DNA of 64,000 bases, taken from Sipunculus nudus (Eukaryota > Annelida > Sipuncula > Golfingiida > Sipunculidae). The stretch covers positions 46,683,340-46,747,339 of the forward strand of contig CM049322.1 in the NCBI GenBank assembly GCA_026874595.1, in the 5' to 3' direction. Shown one piece after another: positions 41,131-54,229 of this stretch (positions are counted from its first letter, which is position 1; each line of letters begins with the position of its first letter). A model generated the notes under the pieces. That model was given only the letters and a program-made list of their open reading frames with translations. It had not been told where the DNA came from and searched no databases. The position numbers and the translations under genes are program-made.

Positions 41131-41719
41131 GTGCGTACCCACCACCCTGAAGTTAAAATTGATGTTTCTCAACAGTATTAATATTAAATATCACCCCTGA
41201 GAACTTCATGAAAAAAGAAGCCACCCCTGAGACCTTCGCGAGAACTGACACCACCCCTGATCAGTCCTCCACAAACAGAAGATTAAATTTGTCCTCTCCT
41301 GACCAAAGTGTTGCTTCCTGTAAATACGTTAAAAGTAAGACCTGCTTACATTACGGGGGTCCTTGAATCTAAGTAGTGGTGTAAATTAGTAAGCAAGCAA
41401 TCGTGCCAAGTTCATTTTCAAATAATGCCACTTAGCATTACCGATTTGTAAGAAATATATTTTAAAATTAAGTGTCAATTTATAAGCACAAAGAGGTATA
41501 TTTTCTTATTCACATATTATTAAAATCAACATAGTGTAGACGAAGAGACTGTCCGTGATTAACATGTTCTATATGCATGACAGTATGTGTACTTTACTAT
41601 CATGTAAAGTCCACACAATTTCAGATAAGAAGACACATTTCGGTAAGGAAAAGGTGGCTATGTCTTACAGAATTATTCTAGATTTGAAATCATACACTCG
41701 CAAACCATTGTTTATAATT

Positions 41720-41775
<56 letters not shown>

Positions 41776-42299
41776 CATATATATACATACACATATGCAT
41801 ATATATATATACATATAAATATATGTGTGTTTTTATGTACATCTAGATACCAGATGTTTTTAATCCACCACCATTGTACCAAGTTGTATAATTAATACCG
41901 CCCATGCTTAATTTGACATGATTTTCTGCCATACGGTAATTGTGCTTAAATTTAAAACCATAACTTACGTAGATAAAAATGAAGATATCGAGGTGTGTTC
42001 TCCTGATTATTTTATTCTTCTGGATTAATAAATATTGATGTCATTGAGAAAATCGGCAAATGAAGCTCAACTTCCCCGGGGCATGGTGTACATCACTCAA
42101 CAGATTGAAAATTAAAGTGTATATGTTAAGAAAGGATATAGAGAACAGGTGTTCCTGTTAGTATATTGTTCAGTCACATGGTTATCCATAAAACCCTATA
42201 AAAGTCGATGTGATCAGTAAACGTTAGCACCTTATTCTTTCATAATAAAAATAAATACAGTTTTCGTCATTTTAATTAATGACCGTTAAACCCATAACA
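41131..42299. other. Non-coding stretch with (AT)n
   Basis: Flank of the BEL/Pao protease remnant; three CCACCCCTGA repeats at 41188-41260 are the only notable pattern. Confidence 0.35.
41718..41825. repeat. (AT)n microsatellite
   Basis: Long TA tract with ACATA interruptions at the 3' end. Confidence 0.85.
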
Positions 42300-43370
42300 T
42301 ATGGATAAACATGGTCCATTAGAAAAGGATATTCAGGAAAAAAAGTGTTTATTATGCAGTCTTATTTATGCAAGAAGAGAAATATGTGATGAATCAGAAG
42401 TCATTAATCTTTATAGATAAATATAGAAAAAAAATGTGGCATGAGAATTACATCTTTTTTTTAATTATCGCCGGTGATTGAAGGTAGATTACAAGAAGAC
42501 GAATCAAAATTATGCGAAAGGCCAGTAAGGAAAGTGTATGTGTTTAAAGAAAATGAAAAATAACAATACCCAAAAAAATGATGTATTGACAAAATAATTA
42601 TATGTAACCCTATGTGAAGAATTCGGGAAGTATCTTACATACTGATTGAATAAAAACTATAATGCTGATTTCCATACATCTAAAAAACAAGCACATGTCA
42701 AGTTAATCCATAAACCAGGAAAGGATTTAAGGCGAATAAATTCTTTATACCAAAAAGTTTTTTTTTAAATGAGGATATTGATGTACTCAGTAAAATCTTG
42801 GTTAACAGTTTAGGGAAATATCTTCTTAATTCAATCAAATCATATCAGTATGCTTTCGTTCAGGGACGTTATATAGGAGTGTCTATTAGATTGATTTGTA
42901 TTGTCGTGCTTTTTACTAATGTTGTAAATCAGCGAAGAATTCGGTTAGCAGCTAACCTGTAAGCTGCATTTGATAGTGCGAGTCATGATTTTATGTTTGC
43001 AGCTCTGAACTATATTGGATCCAATCAAACTTTTCTTAGATGGATAAAACTTTTGAATCATGATAAACAGAATTCTCCGTAATCAATATTGGCTATAGAA
43101 CAGGTTGAAAGAGGAATTCGCAATGATGATCCACTTGCTGCATATTTATTCATAATTGTAATATAAATTTTGGCTATCTTGATAAGGGAATAAAAAGAGA
43201 TCTTTGGTTTACAATAGGAAAATATTACACCAAAATGTGTATGAATATTTAATTGAATATTACTCTTTATTTAAGATAAACCATGCAAAGTCGGACGTTA
43301 TTTCTATGGGTAAAATTAAAACAAGGTATTTTTTTATAATTTCAAATGGGCAGACATGAGCAAATCAACA
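42300..43370 (+). mobile_element. Heavily decayed L1-like reverse-transcriptase remnant
   Basis: Short plus-strand stretches match LINE RT: IHKPGKDLRRINSLYQK near 42706, a QYAFVQGRYIG-like segment near 42846, NLEAAFDS-like near 42955, HDFMFAALNYIGSNQTFLRW near 42990, KLLNHDKQNS near 43047 and VERGIRNDDPLAAYLFII near 43106. Stops and frameshifts occur every few tens of codons. The style (FVQGRYIG, LNHDKQNS) is L1/Tx1-like, related to but distinct from the element at 6.1-9.7 kb. An (AT)n tract at 43387-43439 follows. Confidence 0.65.
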
Positions 43371-43383
43371 ATAGGGATACTCG

Positions 43384-43386
<3 letters not shown>

Positions 43387-43439
<53 letters not shown>
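43387..43439. repeat. (AT)n microsatellite
   Basis: Uninterrupted TA dinucleotides immediately after the decayed RT remnant. Confidence 0.85.
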
Positions 43440-43443
<4 letters not shown>

Positions 43444-44211
43444 AATAATAGGGTAAATGATCTTTAAGAAATCTTGTTCATGGAACATTAGCCAAGATTG
43501 TCATAACAATTTGATGATAAGTATATCAAGCATATTTGTTTCTTTTCCTACGAATTTCTCAGTAAAATGATTGGGAAGCCCATTATACTTCTAAAAATTG
43601 TCACGAAATTAAGTAATTTAATGACTCACTGATATATAACGAAACATTTAAGCATAGTACAAAAATACTTTTCCTCCATCAAGAAAAACAAAATGCCTAC
43701 ATTCACAACCTCCTATGGTTATTATGCGAATTGAAAATAGTTTTTGTATAATAACGGAATGCACATCAAAGGGCCAACCCGTTTCATTTACTGATTGTAG
43801 AAATTATAGTAGTGAATCATAACTGAAAATTGGTTAATTGTCCTCTCATATAACCATTCCTGAGTCTCGTCAGAAGAAAACATATAAACTACCCTAAGGC
43901 ATGTATGGAATATGAGCTTCCACGCACACTGGAATCTCGTTTCACCCTCCAATATTAACACCACAGAGAAGTTAAAGATTTTTTTTTTTTAATTATTAAA
44001 TGAACAAATTACTCTTGTGTCATTCTCTCTAGCGACACTAGATGGCACTTCAATACTTAATAGGTCATGCTGTGGGGATTATGAATGAGAGTCCCGTATT
44101 TAACGGGAAAGCACAAAGGAAACGACTCAGCCACTCTTATTGGAATACGGAGCAGAATGCGACACCAATGCTGCGGGGCAGGGCTGATTCGGCAGAGGTT
44201 TTATATATTTA

Positions 44212-44244
<33 letters not shown>

Positions 44245-44247
44245 TTA

Positions 44248-44288
<41 letters not shown>

Positions 44289-45529
44289 TCTTCGTATATA
44301 TCGCCATATCAAACATCGTAGTATTCCTCTAAAGCGCTTAACAATAACACATGATGAACTATTCAGAAAGGCATATGTTAAAATAATATAACATGACAGA
44401 AAACATACATATCAATGGCAGCAGACATATTCCAGGCTAAAATACTAAACGTTATCTGCACAAGTGTAATGATTCGTATTTTAATAATGTTTTATGATAT
44501 CAAGGATTATAATTTCCTGAAAGAAAGTGGTGAGCCGTTCTAAATTTCAGGAGCTGCACTCATAATTCGCATATTAAGATATGTAACCATATTTTATATT
44601 TATCTTTTTTTTTATGGATAGCAGCCTCCATTTTTTATTCTCTCTTATCTAATATTTAATCTAGTTATTTACATTCCATTTCGGTTACCTCACCTGTTTC
44701 CGGGGTTTAGGTAGCTTCACTTTAGAAAGATCATACAGAACAACCAAGTAATAAAAGTTGCAAAAAATATCCTTAGTATAAGCTGGGGAATGTCTATTAA
44801 GTGATTTACAGATGGGTAGAAACAATTTGGTGTAACCAATGCAAATATATGTGGTCTCATAAATGGATTAGCAGCATAATATTGCAGTATCTATAGTCTT
44901 GGCCATTGTGACTCTGCTATGCCATGAACTTGAGTAGTTCAATCTTGACTTAACTAGTGCTTGCGTCAGACACGTGGCCGTGTACTGTGCAGTATGATGG
45001 TATATGACGGATTTCCTATGAGAGATAATAACAAGATCGGCAACCTGATGCACAGGAATTATGCAAAGATAGGGCTCAAACTCATGTTAGACCGAGACGG
45101 CAGACGGCACTTTATGATCTTATGATTGGCCTGTGTGAGTCGACGCAACCAACTTTAAGAGTGTGCCTCTTAATCCCAGAACTGACAATTAACATTAAAT
45201 ATAAGAACTATATGGACAGTTTTCAAACGCATCCAGCATGTCTAAGAGAACCAACACAAATATAAAGGCAATATCCAGTGCAGGAGAAACTGATTTTCAA
45301 AAGCGCCCTTTCATTTGAGTGTTCTTTTAGATGGATGCATGTGCATGTACATCTGTTTCTGATTAAAAATATAGACCTGCTTTGGGAACTCGCTCATACA
45401 ATTTTCATATGTGACTAAGGTTAGTTTTTTTTTTTTCCTTTTTCTTTTAGTTCCTTCCTGCGAGTGAAGACGGCGAAATGGTTTTACATATTCCATCTAT
45501 GAGCAAGCACGGATTTGTGTCGCCAAAAC
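43440..45529. other. Non-coding; possible LINE 3' remnant then AT-rich sequence
   Basis: 43440-43950 could be the decayed 3' part of the RT remnant; beyond it only an (AT)n tract is clear. Confidence 0.35.
44200..44285. repeat. (AT)n microsatellite
   Basis: TA repeats with TTTATA and ACATA interruptions. Confidence 0.85.
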
Positions 45530-45785
45530 ATGGTGTTTACTGCACCTGTGTGTCCTAATATGTGTAATCCATTCATTGCTTATCTATAATACAGAGGAAA
45601 CACAAAAAAAGCGCATCCGTGTATGAAGGACACACTGCTCTGCAGCACGGCCTTCACATTAAGCTTGAAAAGCGCTGCCCTTGGTTGGCTTTCATCTGTG
45701 AGAGCTCCTCCGCTAAGATTTCAACTCAAGATATTCCGCCTTTGAGTACTGTGCTCTACCCCTAGACTACTGTGGCCTTCACAAA
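45530..45785 (-). repeat. tRNA-derived SINE-like repeat, probably family 2
   Basis: Minus-strand head AGTCTAGGGGTAGAGCACAG plus B-box-like CTTGAGTTGAAATC. The body has GATGCGCTTTTTTT, similar to GTGCGCCTTTTTGGGG in the copy near 1720. More diverged than the other copies. Confidence 0.5.
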
Positions 45786-47305
45786 GACCTCCTTTCAACA
45801 CCTTACCACCATGTTTACGGAGTAATTGCAATTCATACAAAGCTTGCTTTATGTCTTCCCGTCATAAGGCTTATTGTTCCATTCATGATCATGAGGATGA
45901 CTGATGATTTAAAGGCTTTTGAACCTGTATCTTCTCTGATATTGGTTATGTGCTGTGTCGCCAGGGGCCCTGGCCTTATGCGCAAGGTGCAAGAATATTC
46001 CAATACATCAAGCATTGAGGAATATTTATTTTATCCTAATTTTTCGATCACCATACAATTTGTTAATTTTCCAGATGGATATCTCGGTTATTAAACGTTT
46101 TGAAGGTACCTAATTAAGGAAGGATATAAATAAATTGATATTTAAAAATATCAGTTTTGTGATTTGGCAAGATTTATATGATTTCCCGAAAGGAATTCTA
46201 AAAAATAAGTATGTATATATATACATGTGTAGAAAGAATAACCTTCTATAAAGCCAAATATAGCTGCTTGACTTGTGTACTCCAGAGGGAGCTGAGAAAA
46301 GCTATAAGAATGAACAGGCCCGAAAGACGAGGAGGGCAAAGTGTAAAGTCGGATGAGAATGACATAGTCAGTGATATCAGACTATAAACCCACACCTTTT
46401 TACCATTCTATCCTATACACACCCAGGAATCTCGATATCATGTTTTGGCTGAGTAGTTTACACAAACATACTTGCAAATTTACAATATAAAATGGATAGC
46501 TCATGTTTATGGTGAGACACATGAACAAAAATGGTCCACCTAGGTTTTCTTCAGACCCGTGGGACGGTGATAATTATAATGTTTTAACCGCTAACATCAG
46601 ATGTCGACCAAGTTAAATTCGTTTAAACATAGACGTGTATGCTTGCAACGGTGCCTGTATGAATGCTTCCTCTCTCATGTATGGCCGTGACCGTTATTTA
46701 ATGATAGATGTTATCATCACTTGATTGTGGTTTCAGTCACAACATCGATTCTTCAACATAAGTAACAGTAACCCTGCAAATACATGTCATGTGTAAGATC
46801 TTTTAGCGAGATGTTCCTCGAGTTAAAAATCACTGTTTAACATGTAATTTCATTCTAGCGAATTACCCACACTAGGTTGTAACTGTATACAATCAAAAGT
46901 TTCCAGATCACACCAAAAACCACAAAAAAGTTTGAGAGCCTGACAAAAGCAAGTCTTTCACTTATCACTGATGCAATCTTTTAGAGGAAATCTGCTATTT
47001 ATTCTGGGAAACGGAACATTTGTTACCAATTACTAACAGCATGAGATCAGAAATATAATTTTTTAAACAAGAGAACAAGGAGGCCAGTGTAAAGACATAA
47101 TGTATATGGATGTGATGTTAATGAGTTTTTTACAGACATACACATAAATAGTATGTATATGTATTTATATATATATACGTATGCGATGTACATGGCGTGA
47201 CTTACAAACATTTATACACAAATTAATGTGTATATATCCATATATATATATATATATATATGAATATGTGTGTGTTTGATGTATATAACGTAATGTATAT
47301 ACACA

Positions 47306-47344
<39 letters not shown>

Positions 47345-48639
47345 ATATATGTATAATATCCATGTTTACGTAGGTGATGTGTATGATGTGTTTAACACAC
47401 ACCTACACAATCAAACATATAATTATATGTGTATATATAAGCGTGTGATGAATTTGACGCTATTTACACACATACATACACATACACATAATAAATATTT
47501 GTTTTGTTAATACATATTTTGCTTGATAAATAATTTATTTCTGATCATTCTGCCTGGTGCGTTTTTTAATATTTAATACATCGCCTGATGCGAGCTTTTT
47601 TTCAGTGGAAACAAAAGATATTTTGGTTGTTTTATCCACATATCGGGTAAAGGTATTGCATATGGTTAGAAAAGCTGGTTTTATTTGAACTGGTGGTTTA
47701 CATGTTAGTTTAAGTGTCATTTTTTAAACTATAGAAGTCAGCAAAGTGTAGTACTTGTACAGACTTTATTATCTAAGAAAGTTAATTACTCTTACCATAA
47801 CCATAAGCATTCAGACGAATGACAGTTTAATGTTTAAAAAAAAGTGTTTAATGCATGTAACTGTTACAGGCGACACGTTGTTGGAAGTTCATTGAAATCC
47901 AGACATGTTATTCAGCAATTTAAAAAAATCATTCTCGACTTGTAGTGAGATTTAATCATACCTATCAAATTTGTCTCATTTTATTTAACTCAGGTAGAAA
48001 ACTATGTATCTGACATTTTTTTCATGAATTGGCAACTTGTATGCTAAAAATGGAAGCGGTGTAAGACAGGATTATCGGCATTAACTAAAATTTTAAACAT
48101 TTTAAGCGGCTATTTTATCATTTTCAAACTGGATCTAGTATGTGCTTTTGGAAACAACAACATGCCGTGTAGGACAAAACAGGCATTTTAGACCACGCAT
48201 TATTCGGCCGGTTAACAATTTCATACAATTAGGGCTGTTAGATATGATGCCCCCTTGGATCTTTTATGTTTCGTGAGTGGAGAACACTTGGTTATATTCG
48301 TGTCGCTAGTGCAAAGGACTCGATGCAGCCTCTTTTAGACATTACTTTGTTTTCCTATTTGTTTTATTGATACCACGGTACAGTGAAAAATAAACGACTG
48401 AGAATCATGTTTTTCAAATTTATTCTTGCCAATTTTTGTGACTTTTCTTGATGTTATGGTAGATCATGGCGACGATTATGACAATAGGTAGTACTTACCA
48501 CACTATTCACAGAAGGAACACTACACGTATTATTTCTACTGCTACTAGAAATAATAATACGGTAACAGTTAGAAGTACTCCATACAGGGCATACCTTTTT
48601 TCATGGCAAACAATCGTGTTTGATCCACCCTTTTACATG
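45786..48639. other. Non-coding stretch
   Basis: Nothing recognised except the degenerate (AT)n region at 47120-47480. Confidence 0.35.
47120..47480. repeat. (AT)n/(GTATAT)n degenerate repeat region
   Basis: Several TATATA blocks (47165-47178, 47239-47262, 47310-47342) separated by recurring ATGTxxATGGCGTGA/GATGTATATAACG-like spacers, suggesting a loose ~100-bp tandem pattern. Confidence 0.5.
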
Positions 48640-48646
48640 TAATATA

Positions 48647-48681
<35 letters not shown>

Positions 48682-48779
48682 TTTATATATATATATATAT
48701 AGATAGATATATATATATATATATATAATTTATATATAAATATATTTTATTAATATATTTGTAAAATATATGGGTGCAT

Positions 48780-48822
<43 letters not shown>
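48640..48822. repeat. (AT)n tracts preceding the SINE array
   Basis: Three TA blocks (48646-48677, 48684-48725, 48781-48822), the last directly abutting SINE unit 1. Confidence 0.85.
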
Positions 48823-48825
<3 letters not shown>

Positions 48826-49080
48826 GATGGAAAGGGTATACACAGAAAAGTGGTTCACTGCCAGGGGGATTCGAACCCACGATCTTCCGATTTCCGGTGC
48901 GGCTGCATTAGTCCTCTTGGCCATGACAGTTCCCCAACCCCTCTATGTATTTGTACACTTTTATAGGAACCAGCGAAGTGACGTCATGATTGTGACGTCA
49001 TAGTCTCACCAACTACACGTGTCGGCACGGCGACTTTTGCATGCAGCAGGGAGAACTGATAGTTTTTTATGGTGTACGGC

Positions 49081-49126
<46 letters not shown>

Positions 49127-49200
49127 TAGCCCTGCTGGTTCATTGTTTTATAGATGGAAAGGGTATACACAGAAAAGTGGTTCACTACCAGTGGTATTCG

Positions 49201-49269
<69 letters not shown>

Positions 49270-49548
49270 AGAATAGCCAATGCTGGTTCATTGCACATAG
49301 ATGGAAATGGTATACACAGAAAGGTTGGATTCACAGCCGGTGGAAATCGAGCCCACGATCTTCAGATTTCCGCTGCGGCTGCCTTATCCACTTGGCAACG
49401 ACAGATCCCTAGCCCCTCTGTGTATTTGCATAATTTTATAGGAACCAGCGATTTAACGTCATGGTAGTGACGTCATAGTCTAACCCACTACATGTTTCTG
49501 ATCAGCGAATTTGCATTCAGCAGGGAGAACTGGTAGACTTATAAGGTT

Positions 49549-49597
<49 letters not shown>

Positions 49598-49926
49598 GAG
49601 GGAGAGAGAGAGAGAGAGATGTATGGATAGTCTTGCGGGTTCATTATATATAGATGGGAATGGTATACACAGAAAAGTCGGTTCACTAAAGTGAGAATCG
49701 AACCCACAATCTTCCGATTTCCGCTGAGGCTGCTATAACCACTTTGCAACGCAAGATCACCAATCCTTTTGTGTATTTGCGCATTTATAGAAACCAGCGC
49801 AGTGACGTCTCGATGGTGGCGTCATAGGCTCACCCACTACATGTGTCGGTACGGCGACTTGGCATGCAGCAGGGAGTACTGATGGCCTTATATGGTGTGA
49901 GGCATATTTTATACACACACACAGAC

Positions 49927-49988
<62 letters not shown>

Positions 49989-50131
49989 GCATATATATGA
50001 ATAGCCTTGCCGGTTGATTGTATACAAATGGAAATGGTATGCACTGCACATAAAAGTCGATTTACTGCCAGTGGGAAAATACCCAAGATCTTCTGATTTG
50101 CGACTGCCTTAACTATGGGTCAGACTATGAG

Positions 50132-50184
<53 letters not shown>

Positions 50185-50371
50185 AGAGAGTTAGAGACAG
50201 AGAGAGAGACAGAGAGGAATGAATTAATAACCATGCTGGTTCTTTGTATATAGATGGAAAGGGTATACACAGAAAAGTCGAATCACTGTGGTGGGAATCA
50301 ATCTCGCAGTCTTCCGATTTCCGGTTTTGTTGCCTTAACCTTTTGGCTAAGAAAGGTCCAAAGCCCCACTA

Positions 50372-50373
<2 letters not shown>
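48826..50373 (-). repeat. Array of six SINE-like units separated by (AT)n tracts
   Basis: Units in the same orientation occur at about 48826-49080, 49124-49205 (truncated), 49266-49553, 49620-49905, 50003-50135 (truncated) and 50218-50373 (truncated). Each starts with ATAGATGGAAAGGGTATACA-like sequence (plus-strand view), then GATTCGAACCCAC, the complement of a tRNA B box GTGGGTTCGAATC, then GCGGCTGC...CTTGGCCA, the complement of an A-box region. Full units end ...CAGCAGGGAGAACTGAT...GGTGTACGGCAT before the next (AT)n run of 40-90 nt. Full units also carry paired TGACGTCA-like palindromes. Confidence 0.8.
48979..49000. promoter_or_regulatory. Two CRE-like TGACGTCA palindromes in a SINE unit
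   Basis: Perfect TGACGTCA sites at 48979-48986 and 48993-49000 are 14 nt apart. The same spacing is kept in the third unit (TAACGTCA 49454-49461, TGACGTCA 49468-49475) and the fourth (TGACGTCT 49803-49810, TGGCGTCA 49817-49824). TGACGTCA is the CREB/ATF consensus; regulatory activity here is untested. Confidence 0.4.
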
Positions 50374-50424
<51 letters not shown>

Positions 50425-52495
50425 TTCATACATAAATATGTAAAACACCCTGCTTTCATTAAGTTATCTTCCTACCCATCACCTAATTGAAACGATAATA
50501 ACAATACTATCAATAATAATAAGAAACATAAAACAAAAAAAGAACATGTCAATAATAATTAACAACTTCATCAGCTGGTAACCGAGTGATGTGCCTCTGT
50601 ATGAAACAACCGCTATATGCCCCTTAATAAAACATGCTCCGTGTTACAATAGTATCAAGTTTCCCGTGTGTTCCCTGGTTTTCTAACATGCGAGAGGTTA
50701 TTAAGTTATATGTAAGGTTACCCCCATGAGGTTACTTTTTTCATGGTTAATCCTGTCCCTGCAGGTCAGTCTGATTGACAGATAAAGGGGCATTTTGTCA
50801 ATTTTTATCGTAATTATTATTCAGCACAGCATTTTAGGTCGATACATATTAATTCGAGGAAAGCTTCCTAGTTACATAATGTAATAATTATCTGAAATTG
50901 CTACTTTATAAAAAAAATGAGGGAGCTTTATTGTGGAAAAACTGCACTTTTGCAAAATCCAATTATTTGTATTTATGTTGAACAAGTGCCCTCTCAGTAA
51001 ACTACAATGAAATGTAGGTGTTACCACTTCATTAATTGACTCTGGTCGTAAACAAATATAGGCTGCTATAATGTTCAAAACACTGAAAACACAATTCTTT
51101 GCATTATATTCAGTAATTCCATCGCAAGAGCTCCACTGTTTCAACTTTTATTGTTCAAATTATTAAAACGTCCTTAGTAAATACTAACAGGCAAGTCATC
51201 TTATATCTCATAAGTTTTTAAATTCGAATGTTTATTCCTGTTTGTTTGCGCCAGTATCTGTTTATGGGTTCACTACAGCGTAACCGTAGCCTCTCTCTAT
51301 CTCTTTCGCTCTCTCTCTCGCTCTCTTCTCCTCTCTCTTTCTCTCTCTCCCATATATATGTTTATAAATCTGTGTGTGTTCATGTCAGCTTAACTCTAGA
51401 GTCAAAGGGTAAAACGCTCGACTCTCTGTGGTTGCGACACGGGGTCAATCCCGGGCGCTGCTATGGTAGTGGGTTATCGTAGCCAAGGGGTGGCTGGTTG
51501 TTTTCTCTGTGTTCTCCGGTTTCCTCCTGCCTTATAGACTGCTAAATGCCATTATCTGAGCCATGAAGAGTGCACTGATTAGTAATAATAATTAGTACAA
51601 AAATTTATATATTTATGTTTATAACTAGGTGCATCAGCAAATTTATACCCCGTTTCGTACTACGAGAAACGGTAGTTGATACATGTTTTTTTTTAGCATT
51701 TCATATCCCCACGTTAACTTTTATTGGAAACAGCTGTAGATTTATGCGGAGCCCTTCAATATTATATTACATAGTAAATCAAGGGTTAGTATTCCACTGG
51801 TTTTGTGTTGTGTCTGGAGCCGTTCCAAATTGATAAGTAGATAATTTAACATATTAACCATGCATGGTTTTACAAGCGTCCTGATTATATCTGTCAATTA
51901 GTGTCACCAGCTGATTAAAGAGAGCTCAAGATCTAAGCATCTTTCACAACATGACAATATTATGCCGGTACAATTGGCAATGTTTTGCAAGCAGCATATA
52001 TCTAAAGTGTGGGCATAACGGGCACTTGGCATCACACCCAGTGGTTTAAATCTCCTTTAAGATCAAGATATGTTAATGTGTAAGCAATATATTATTTGTT
52101 AAGAATGTTTACGCATAACATGTTACAATGAAACAAGAGAGGAAAATCGATAATTATGCGTATGATATGTACAATACAAATCATTGTAATAGAAGCTTGC
52201 TATGATTGATTATATTAAAATATATGCTGATTACATTTTCTGACAAAATGAATACGGAATATAACATTACGACATAAATTAAAAAGCAACATCCTCCCTG
52301 CTTTATGACCGAATATAAAATGGCCTACAAGAGGGAACACATTGTAAATAGGGGCAAAAGAAACAGAGCATCACTCGTAACCGCGTTCTGTTCTTTCACT
52401 ATAAACCATGCTCAATTTATAAAGATACTAGAGACTACAATGTTGTATTGTTCCATTAATGTGTTATAACCATCAACATTTCATGCATCTGGTAC
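50374..52495. other. Non-coding stretch
   Basis: Contains an (AT)n tract at 50373-50420, a CT-rich tract at 51289-51350 and the family-1 SINE listed separately. Confidence 0.4.
51385..51600 (+). repeat. tRNA-derived SINE-like repeat, family 1 (second copy)
   Basis: A tRNA-like head (GGTAAAACGCTCGACTCT, then GGGTCAATCCCGGG) leads to a body with TTCTCCGGTTTCCTCCTGCC and the same CCATTATCTGAGC...GAAGAGTGC...CTGAT end as the copy near 985. Confidence 0.65.
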
Positions 52496-53943
52496 TAGGG
52501 CGTGTGCACTAAAACCAAGGGCAAGCTGATGTAGGGGCAAACAAGCTGGGGCCACAGCATCTGGACATCGGTCAGATTCAGGCTGTATCACTAGCTGACC
52601 ACTCGGGGTTACAGTCCTATCATTGATCAATCTTTGAATATGGATACACATTTCGGCAAAAAAAATATGTTAAAGAGTTGCAGTCGTATCTGAAAGAAAG
52701 AGGGGTTGTAGCAGCAGAAGCAAAGCGGGCTTAGCTAATTGACTTGTGTTATGCCAGCATAGAAATGGGATTATAGGTGGACACAGATGGCTTGCTTTCC
52801 TGTAGACGGAGGAAGTACTGGGTGATAAGTTTATTACATCTGACAGAATGAAGCTTGAAAATCCAGGAAACTTCAGAGAAGAAGGCACACAAAACCGGGG
52901 TGTCTTACCAGTCATGTCAGTGTTTGACATTTTCAATTATTTAATATCGTTTGATGAGTACAAAATAACATGCTATAACATGGTAGGGTACATCATGGCA
53001 AAGGATGGGTATGTGGAACACATCGAGGTACATCAGTATCACAGGGATACTTACTTTGCAGTAAAGAGTAAGGGGAGAAGGACCGTGTCGCTAATTTAAA
53101 ACACTACAATGTATGGGTGATCCTAAGTTCTTGTAGGGGGGGTCTAGATGGGGGTTGCCGACACGTAGCTGCATTGTTTGACATTGTTGGATAGATGGAT
53201 GATAATTCTACCACAAGTGTCTCCTCGGGCCCATGTATGTGGACTAGAAAAGTATTAAAAAGGAAGAGTCTGTGCCTGTGACCCTGCTGGAGACATCTAT
53301 TCAGGGAAAATCTAAGAATGCCAGCTCAGCCACAGAAGACAGGTACAACCCGTACCTGAGGGAGTGAATTTACCTTCTGCTGAAGACATTTTTGAGCGAA
53401 TACAACATTGTTGACCAGAAGTCTGTATTTTAGATACAATGTTTACAAACAAAAGAAAGAAGCAAACGAATGATAAAGTAACACCCCTTACAGTTTTGTC
53501 ACCTATAGATAACATAGGTTTTTACTTTACAACACACAGCAGTTGTGGCTCATCATGTTTTGAGGACTGTTTTTAACCTTTAATGAAATACACAGATGCT
53601 GAAATATTTGTAATTGTCAATTTTGTCTACATTCAGTTGATGATGTGGTTGTCCACCGAGCTTTATCCAGCGTTCACATCTCTCCAGATTGGTCTTTGGC
53701 TTGGGGAAGGGCACAAAATAAATTATGTGCTTGTTTCTGGAATCATTGTTGCATGTGCCCCAAGAACACCTTTTTTGTCATGGTTCATTTCCTATCTAAA
53801 GCTTCATGACAAACTTACAATTACATGAGCAAAATAGCCTATGTGCACACTGAGCCATATGCTAATAGACTGCCCAGTGCCCAGGCCTCCCCCTCTGTGT
53901 GCCCCTACATCAGCCTGCCAGCTGCTTAAGTGAAGTGGCCCTA
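52496..53943 (+). mobile_element. 1.45-kb TIR-flanked DNA element carrying a SWIM zinc-finger-like remnant
   Basis: The sequence at 52496-52543 and the reverse complement of 53896-53943 are both 48 nt, begin TAGGGC and match at about 36 of 48 positions, including CTGATGTAGGGGC. No clear target-site duplication flanks them. Inside, an 83-codon frame (52848-53099, with GYIMAKDGYVEHIEVHQ and DTYFAVKSKG) is followed after a frameshift by GLDGGCRHVAALFDIVG near 53141 and SVSSGPCMWTRKV near 53217. This resembles the SWIM zinc-finger segment (CxC...CxH) found in uncharacterised, often transposon-associated animal proteins. Stops and frameshifts make it a pseudogene. Superfamily not assigned. Confidence 0.6.
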
Positions 53944-54229
53944 TTGCTATTACATCCTTTTAATATATATAATCTATATAATTATATTACAAAATATACG
54001 GTGGGACGGTGCCCCTTTTGTGAAAAACATATAAGTAGAGGGTATTTCTCGATTTTTGTCACACTATCTTGAATTCAATGGTGCCGTGGCACTGCAGCAA
54101 TCAATGTGATTTAAGAAAATGATACATGCAAAAAAGTAATTCTAGAGAGTTGAAAGATAAAGGTTTTGCACCGGTAAGTCTTACAAATTCTCGGATTCAT
54201 TTTTCTATACTCTGTGAACAACTATATGT
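53944..54229 (-). other. 3' flank of gene B
   Basis: Downstream of the gene B stop on the minus strand, up to the TIR element. A C-x-x-x-C stretch near 54079 (plus strand) hinted at a THAP-like start but is too short to call. Confidence 0.3.

Noticed and set aside
52670-52936. 88-codon minus frame as a gene
   Set aside because: It is antisense to the SWIM-finger-like remnant, whose sense-strand motifs are much stronger.
54060-54180. THAP zinc-finger start downstream of gene B
   Set aside because: Only a short CxxxC-like stretch and a stop follow; not enough to call.
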